From: Cephalopachus bancanus
Lineage: Eukaryota > Chordata > Mammalia > Primates > Tarsiidae
NCBI GenBank assembly: GCA_027257055.1
Contig: JAPVLO010000133.1
Location: 1,116,001-1,180,000, forward strand
DNA: 64,000 nt
Reading direction: 5' to 3'
Of this stretch, positions 58,670 to 64,000 are shown one piece after another. The notes beneath the pieces were generated by a model. It made no database searches, was not told where the DNA came from, and saw only the letters and a program-made list of their open reading frames with translations. The position numbers and the translations under genes were made by a program. The stretch's first letter is position 1, and each line of letters begins with the position of its first letter.

Positions 58670-58974
58670 TTACAGAAAAAATTTCCAAGTGCCAGAATAC
58701 AGGTTGGTTATAAAATTTCTGGGGTTTTGTTTTTGTTTCTCATCTTTTAGTTACTACCAACAAGGATATATGGAGATATTTGACCTCAGAGAATAGTGAG
58801 AAATAGCACATTTACCTTTTATTTAGAGGCCTAAAATACAATGACCTAATATATATTCCATATATTTATTTAGCATTAGTACACTAATGATATTATCATA
58901 TAATATTAAACACTGACATTTTCCAAAAACGCCTGTAACATTTCATTTTTGATACTACATGTTCAATTTTCTAT

Positions 58975-59440
58975 CATGAGGTAGAGTCTACCTTTCCCTT
59001 GATCTTAGGACTTTGTGACTTCCTTGGCAAATAGAATTGCTGGAAATGATGCTGTAGGACTTAAACAGTGAAGTCATAAAAGGGAAAATGCCTTCTGCCT
59101 GGCTCTCGCCCTCTCAGGACATTCATTCTTAGAACCCAGGCGTGATGCCGTAAGGAAGTTCAGGCTCCATGAGGTAATGTTTAGCCAACAGCCCCAACCA
59201 AGATCTTAGCTGCATCAGCATCAATCATCTATGATATGAGTAGACAAGGTTTCAGATGATTGCAGTCCCCAGCCTTTAAGTTGCCTCATTTGAAACAGTG
59301 GAGCAGAGATAAGCTATGCTAAAAACAAGCCCTGCCAAAACTATTGAGGGATGGAGCAGAAGCCATGGAATTGGAACAAGTGATTATTCTTTTTAAATTT
59401 CCTCTCAGTATATAAGCATTTACTAGTCTCCAAGGCTACC
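58975..59440 (+). mobile_element. MLT1-type LTR fragment, plus strand
   Basis: 'tagagtctacctttcccttg', 'taaaagggaaaatgccttct', 'aacccaggcgtgatgccgta' and 'ttcagatgattgcagtcccc' follow an MLT1 LTR. The expected 3' end is not clear. Confidence 0.65.
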
Positions 59441-59472
59441 TAGTGAAGGTGGGGGGAAAGGGATCAATCCCT

Positions 59473-59541
59473 ACATTATGGTTTGAATGTTTGTGTCCCC
59501 TCCAAAATTTATGTTGAAATGTAAACCCCAATGCAACAGTA
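59473..59541 (+). mobile_element. MaLR LTR 5' part, split by DNA transposons
   Basis: 'attatggtttgaatgtttgt' and 'aaaccccaatgcaacagt' open an MST/MLT1-type LTR. It resumes at about 60285. Confidence 0.85.
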
Positions 59542-60084
59542 TAGTAGACCCTTTTAATCTGAGGTTTCACTTTCCACAGTTTTGCTTTCTGCAGTTTCAG
59601 TTATCTGCAGGTCAAACATATTAAATGGAACATTTCAGAAATAAAAAATTCATAATTCTCAGTTGTGTACTGTTCTGAGGAGCATGATGAAATCTCACAT
59701 TGTTCTACTCTGTTCTGCCTGGGATGTAAATCATTCCTTTGTTCAATGCACCCATTCTGTACACATTACCTGGTCACTAGTCAACTTAGTAGTGGTCTTC
59801 ATTATCAGATCAAGAGGAAGGGTAAGTATAGGACCGTAAGATGTCTTGAGAGAGAGAAGGAGATAGCACATTCGCACAATTTCTATGGCAGCATATTGTT
59901 ATAATTGTTCAATTTCATTAGTAGTTATCGGTGTTAATCTCTTACTATGCCTAATTTACAAATTAAACTTTATCATAGGATGTTTGTAGGAAAATTCATA
60001 GTTATATAGAATTTAGTACTATCCATGGTTTCAGTTATCCATTTGGGCTCTTGAAATGTATTCCTCAAGAATAAGGAGGAACTA
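59542..60084 (+). mobile_element. Tigger-family DNA transposon, non-autonomous
   Basis: The left end 'tagtagacccttttaatctg' and right end 'aagaataaggaggaacta' are imperfect inverted repeats of Tigger type. The body ('ctgaggagcatgatgaaatc', 'tactatccatggtttcagtt') matches the remembered family consensus. The dinucleotide TA flanks both ends, as expected for pogo/Tc1-like insertion. No transposase frame remains; the 79-codon ORF inside is incidental. Confidence 0.8.
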
Positions 60085-60086
60085 TA

Positions 60087-60283
60087 TTTTGCTCTTGAAC
60101 AGCAGTGGTTTGAACTGTTTGGGTCCAATTATGCAGATATTTTTAAAACATGTACAGATTGTACATACAGCATTCACAGGCTGTGAAACCCATATATATG
60201 GATGGCTGACTTTTCATAAATGCAGGTTTTGCAGAACTGACTGAAGGACTTGAGTGTGCACAGGTATACGTCAGGGTGAGTTT
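60087..60283 (+). mobile_element. Second Tigger/MER2-like fragment
   Basis: 'gctcttgaacagcagtggtt', 'tgaactgtttgggtccaatt' and 'atggctgacttttcataaat' followed by 'gactgaaggacttgagtgtg' resemble another Tigger-type element, internally deleted. It adjoins the first. Confidence 0.55.
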
Positions 60284-60502
60284 GCCTGTCCTATTCCTTC
60301 CACCATGGGAAGACACAGCACTTTGCTCCTCTAGAGGAAACAGCATTCAAGGCACCTTCTTGGAAGTAGAGATCAGGCCCTCACCAGACACCAAACTTTC
60401 TGGTGCCTTTATCTTGGAATTATTGACAGCCTCCAGAACTATGAGAAATACATTTACCCAGCCTCTGATATTTTGTTGTAGCAGCAAGAATGGACTAAGA
60501 TA
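60284..60502 (+). mobile_element. MaLR LTR 3' part
   Basis: 'ccttccaccatgggaagaca', 'caggccctcaccagacacca', 'gacagcctccagaactatga' and the terminal 'agcagcaagaatggactaag' complete the LTR begun at 59473. Confidence 0.88.
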
Positions 60503-61331
60503 CCCTACTTTAAAACTTTTCACCTATATGATAAAATCCTTGATGATAATTTCTTTTTAATTCTATCATATATTCATACCATTAGACAATCTAGATCTCA
60601 GATACCACTTAGAGGAAGATATAATTAACTATCAGTACTTACATCATCCATCACAAAACACTTATGCAAGTATACTTTTACTATATTTAAAACATACAAG
60701 GCCATTGAGAATCTGTCTCAAAAAAGGTTTTGTCAAAATCATTTTATGAATACTAAGCTAAACACAGATATTCCTAAAATTTTTTTAATGTATCAAAATA
60801 TATAAATTAAATAATTTTAATGGGGCTTTTAAATCTATGTGGGATAGTTTATTTTGGTCCTTAATCCTAAAATGCTGCCTGCTTGGTTTATAATCTTTAT
60901 AATAACTGTTTTTTATTTATTATTAGCTTAGAGTGGAGTATTTTCTTTCCTTTGTATTCAATAATATAATTATAGAATAATAATCACTACAGCAATTATT
61001 TCATTAAAATTTTTAAACTTGATGAGTATTTACCACCAATTTCTCATGGATATCATGAAATCATTCACTTTATCACATCTTTAAGTCTTTCTATGGAAAG
61101 TGTCACAAAATATACTATACCGCCATGATTTGTTTATCTCTTTCTAAGCTTTCATCTCAGCTGTCAATTTTCCTGTGGGAAGGCATTCTAAAGATGCGTT
61201 TGCACAGCATCATAGTAGGACTTTAAGTGTCTAAAACCATTCTCTGTGAACACAGGGTAAATTGGGTTACACGGAAATGACAGTATATTCATTTACAAGT
61301 CCCTTGACACAGTCTTTTCAACAATGTAGCC
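60503..61331. other. Unassigned; possible 3' UTR of the minus-strand exon
   Basis: If the ORF at 61332-61732 is a real last exon, this would be its 3' UTR. The first AATAAA on the minus strand downstream lies at 60917-60912. Otherwise nothing is recognised. Confidence 0.35.
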
Positions 61332-61732
61332 TTAGCATTTATAGTCCTCTCCAGCTGCAGAGGGAAATTCAACGGCCTCATGATGGTGTCTGAACTGAAC
61401 TGTTTTGTGCAGGAGGAGGGCCAGAGGCAGAAGCAGATCGGGGCCTTCCGGTTCATCTGCAGTTTGAGCTGGTTCAGCAGCAGCCCTGAAGTCCGGAGGC
61501 AGGATAGCATCGGCTCTCACGTGATGAGGCTCTGGTTCTTCTGTAAATCCTAAATGAGTAGCAATTTTTGCTTTTTGAGACTCGCAGAATTCTTTTGAAC
61601 TCCTGTTGGATTCGAGAATCACAGGGATCAGCTTGACTCTTGGAAGAAGGATGTGCTCATTCAGAGGCAGCGGCTTTGGCAGCCAAAGAGGATTGTCAGA
61701 GTCTATTTTCCTTTTAGCAGCAGGAGTAAGTA
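61332..61732 (-). CDS. Candidate terminal coding exon, unknown protein
   Basis: An open frame of about 132 codons on the minus strand follows a good 3' splice site: a pyrimidine-rich tract and 'tttctttacag' end at 61733, and the exon would start in phase 1. The start of the peptide is well mixed in composition ('TPAAKRKIDSDNPLWLPKPL', then 'NEHILLPRVKLIPVILES' and 'KIATHLGFTEEPEP'). The part after about residue 80 is Ala/Leu/His-rich and could be out of frame. The stop is at 61332-61334. A canonical AATAAA lies 415 bp beyond. I do not recognise the protein. No upstream donor or exon is visible up to position 64000, so any gene would begin outside the window. It could also be a chance ORF or an old pseudogene. 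No transposon signature covers it. Confidence 0.4.
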
Positions 61733-62214
61733 CTGTAAAGAAACAGGTCTTAGGGAGGCTGCAGGATGCATAAACAGGGTGTAATCCGCAGAATTTGCTG
61801 GGAATTAGAGAAAAAGGAAACAGGGACACAATTCTGGGGCTACTATCCTGCGTGGGGGTAACTGCTACAACATGTAGGCTACTACTAGCTAAAAAGCCTC
61901 TTGCTTTCTTGTTATCCTATACATATTGAGTTTTCCTATCTTCATTATGCATTTAATCTCCATTGTTTACATTCTTCCCTCCCTCCCACCAAAAAACATT
62001 TAAGATTTTGTCATTGACTTCTGAATTTATGATATATCACTTTCTTTACATGATTAAATCATGCCAGTATTAAAACTATAAAATACTTAGAAAATAAAGG
62101 TAAGAGAAAATATTGGTTTTTAATATCTAAAATCAATTCAAGTATGAAAGTAAGCAAAATGCAATGTTGAGGGTGGCAGGGATAATATTGTTTTATGCAC
62201 ATGAGAGAAAAAAA
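61733..62214. other. Unassigned; intron side of the candidate exon
   Basis: Nothing recognised apart from the splice-acceptor context. Confidence 0.45.
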
Positions 62215-63060
62215 TATACTTCAGAAAAGTGTTGACGAAAAATGCCAACACTAGACCCATGGTACAATCCCAAGAGGTCCTGAAAACATGTGCCAAACAT
62301 GACTGAATTACAGCTTGGCTTTATACATTTTGGGAAGACACTTAAATCATGCTAAAACACAAATCAATATATGTGAGAATCACATGGGTTAAATCCACCT
62401 AGGCAAAGGTCATAGGCAGACTCAAATATTTTCTGATTGGCAGTTGGTAGAAAGAGTTAAGTTTTGTCTAAAGAATTTTGAACTTATTAAAGGAATTGCT
62501 GGACTGAAATAGGAGTTTTGGAGAAGCCAAGGTTCTTGATATGTAGATGAAGCCTTATAAGTGGCAGCCCTTGAAGAGAATAGATGACAAATGTCTGTTT
62601 TTCAGACTTTAAAGGTATCAATTTCTCAATTAATACCTTCTGGGTCTGGGAAGTCCTGGAAGGAGAAAGATCTGGCTATGTGAATGAAGGTTCTGTATAG
62701 ATGCAAATATTTCCCCATAAAAGATTGCTTTGTAGGGCTATTTCAAAATATGTTAAAGAAATATATTTTGGGGTAAAATATCTTTATTTTCTTTTGGGTC
62801 TGCTATCTGCCATGTGATGCTATACCAATGTCAGATTGTAATTTGGTAGCTTATTGCCACAAAGTCTGTTTTGTCAGTCTTATGATCTTGATTTGAATGT
62901 TAATGCTGGTCAGTTGGGCCTTAAATTCCTCAAGGGAGGGGCTGTAATGAGGTGTGGTCAACCTCCTTTTCCATCATGGCCTGGGATTTAGTTTTTTAGC
63001 TTTCTGTTGGTTCAGAGGGGGTCCATTCAGGCAGTTGGGTGGCCTACACTTTTATTTTTG
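62215..63060 (-). mobile_element. MER21-like ERVL solo LTR, minus strand
   Basis: Near full-length: 'gaggtcctgaaaacatgtgc', 'aaagagttaagttttgtcta', 'tagatgcaaatatttcccca', 'gtgatgctataccaatgtca' and 'ggtccattcaggcagttggg' on the plus strand. It is homologous to the two blocks at 55.77-57.1 kb and uninterrupted. No internal retroviral sequence adjoins it. Confidence 0.7.
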
Positions 63061-64000
63061 ATTTTCAAAAATGACTTAACTATTCTGTGGCGTATGAAAT
63101 GTTTTCTTGGTGATTTGTATTATAGCCAGTATTTGACTCTTTAAGTAGACTTGCAAACCACTCTGAGTAGAAATAAATAAAGAAGACTGTCATCGATCAT
63201 TGGATATTTATGCTAAGAAGGATCATTTTCTTCTTCCTTTGCCATTTGTTTAATGGCCCACACAGCATGACTCCTGAAGGCAATGGCTCCAAGCCCTGAA
63301 GGCACATGCCCAAAATACAACACATGTTCTCCCCATGCTAATTTATCAGTACTATTCAGAAGGAAACTGGATGTAGGAAACTGTAATAGAAAGAAGAAGG
63401 TCTTGGCCAAGCATAATACTTGCAACTGCGTTTCCGTTTCTGGAAGAGCTGTGATTTGCTATCCCATTGCAGCAGCACGTCCAGGAGAGTGACATTTGGC
63501 ATGTGCTTCCACAAGCCTTTCTTCTTATGGAGGATAAGAAATGGCAGGAACCCCCATCAGTACATTTTAAAATTGCCCTCTTATTTCCCATTGAAAGGGA
63601 AAGATTTTAGGCTATTTCACAGGATAATAAAATAATGAACAGCCATTAGTCAAAGATTGTAAAAAAACTAATAAAATGAATGTTTTCTTGTATGATAACA
63701 TTAGTCAGCACCATTCTGTTATTTAGGTAGAAAGCCACCTTCATTTATTGTGATGGCTGTGATTTTTAATTTCTAAACATTTTACATTAATGAAAACTGG
63801 ATCAATGTGAAATCTGCTGCTACCTTAGATTTAGAAACAAAATAAGATATTTAAGAAAAAGACATTATAATGTTTAAGTTTGTCAATACATTTTGGCATT
63901 TTAAACTATTGCATTTATTTTTTTCTAAAATTTGCTATACATGGTGAATCTAAATTGGGTCTGTGTAGCCAACATTTTAAAAGTTTTGGTCAGTTTTTGT
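63061..64000. other. Unassigned DNA to the window edge
   Basis: Overlapping short ORFs on both strands (63.2-63.6 kb) in a less AT-rich patch, none with recognisable similarity. No repeat assigned. Confidence 0.45.

Noticed and set aside
59665..59904. ORF as an active Tigger transposase
   Set aside because: The element is only ~540 bp and lacks the transposase body; the ORF lies in non-coding terminal sequence.
1..64000. CRISPR arrays, operons, ribosome binding sites
   Set aside because: The window is mammalian nuclear DNA. The direct repeats found are microsatellites or transposons, with no regular spacer pattern.

Overview
The window looks like AT-rich, repeat-dense, non-coding primate nuclear DNA. 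Dimeric 7SL-derived Alu SINEs with intact target-site duplications (TSDs) place it in Primates. The young Alus are not of the anthropoid type: they share 'gattgcctgagcccg' in the left arm, 'ctacaataaatcaaaaa' as the linker and 'gaggctgcggtggccgg' in the right arm. They also lack the strepsirrhine right-arm signature. The young L1 3' ends (shared stretch around 'acccttgttgatgaggtg') are also unlike anthropoid L1PA. My inference is a tarsier (Tarsius/Carlito). No database search was possible.

Layout. 0-6 kb: Alu and L2 pieces, a U6 snRNA-Alu chimeric retroposon with a perfect TSD, and a long ancient L1. 7.7-8.6 kb: two L1 3' ends flanking an Alu. 9.7-15.8 kb: mostly unique DNA with a MIR and microsatellites. 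15.8-17.5 kb: young truncated L1, then a MaLR LTR. 17.5-21.8 kb: unique. 21.8-29.6 kb: L1 remnants, two Alus stacked on one target site, MIRs, a 0.1-kb duplication, further Alus and (CA)n tracts. 32-34.5 kb: MLT1 LTR, L2, MIR, and a templated insertion/inversion that copies 55 bp from 1.65 kb upstream. 35-39.6 kb: nested L1 3' ends and an L1 carrying a truncated Alu. 40-43.5 kb: a MIR split by an Alu, a ~96% identical inverted repeat with 1.5-kb spacing, and an L2 split by an L1. 45-48 kb: two MaLR LTRs, one holding a short LTR. 50-58.7 kb: Alus, tetranucleotide repeats, an ERV1-like LTR, and a MER21-like LTR containing a mariner pseudogene. 59-63 kb: MLT1 LTR, a MaLR LTR split by Tigger elements, a possible terminal coding exon on the minus strand, and a second MER21-like LTR.

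No complete protein-coding gene is visible. The only credible host coding candidate is an exon-like ORF at 61332-61732 (minus). All other long ORFs are L1, transposase or Alu read-through, or chance. The main interest is mutational: template-switch products at several scales (RNA level in the U6-Alu chimera, DNA level at 34.3 kb, perhaps the 40/42 kb inverted repeat) and a lineage-specific Alu subfamily with a palindromic right arm.
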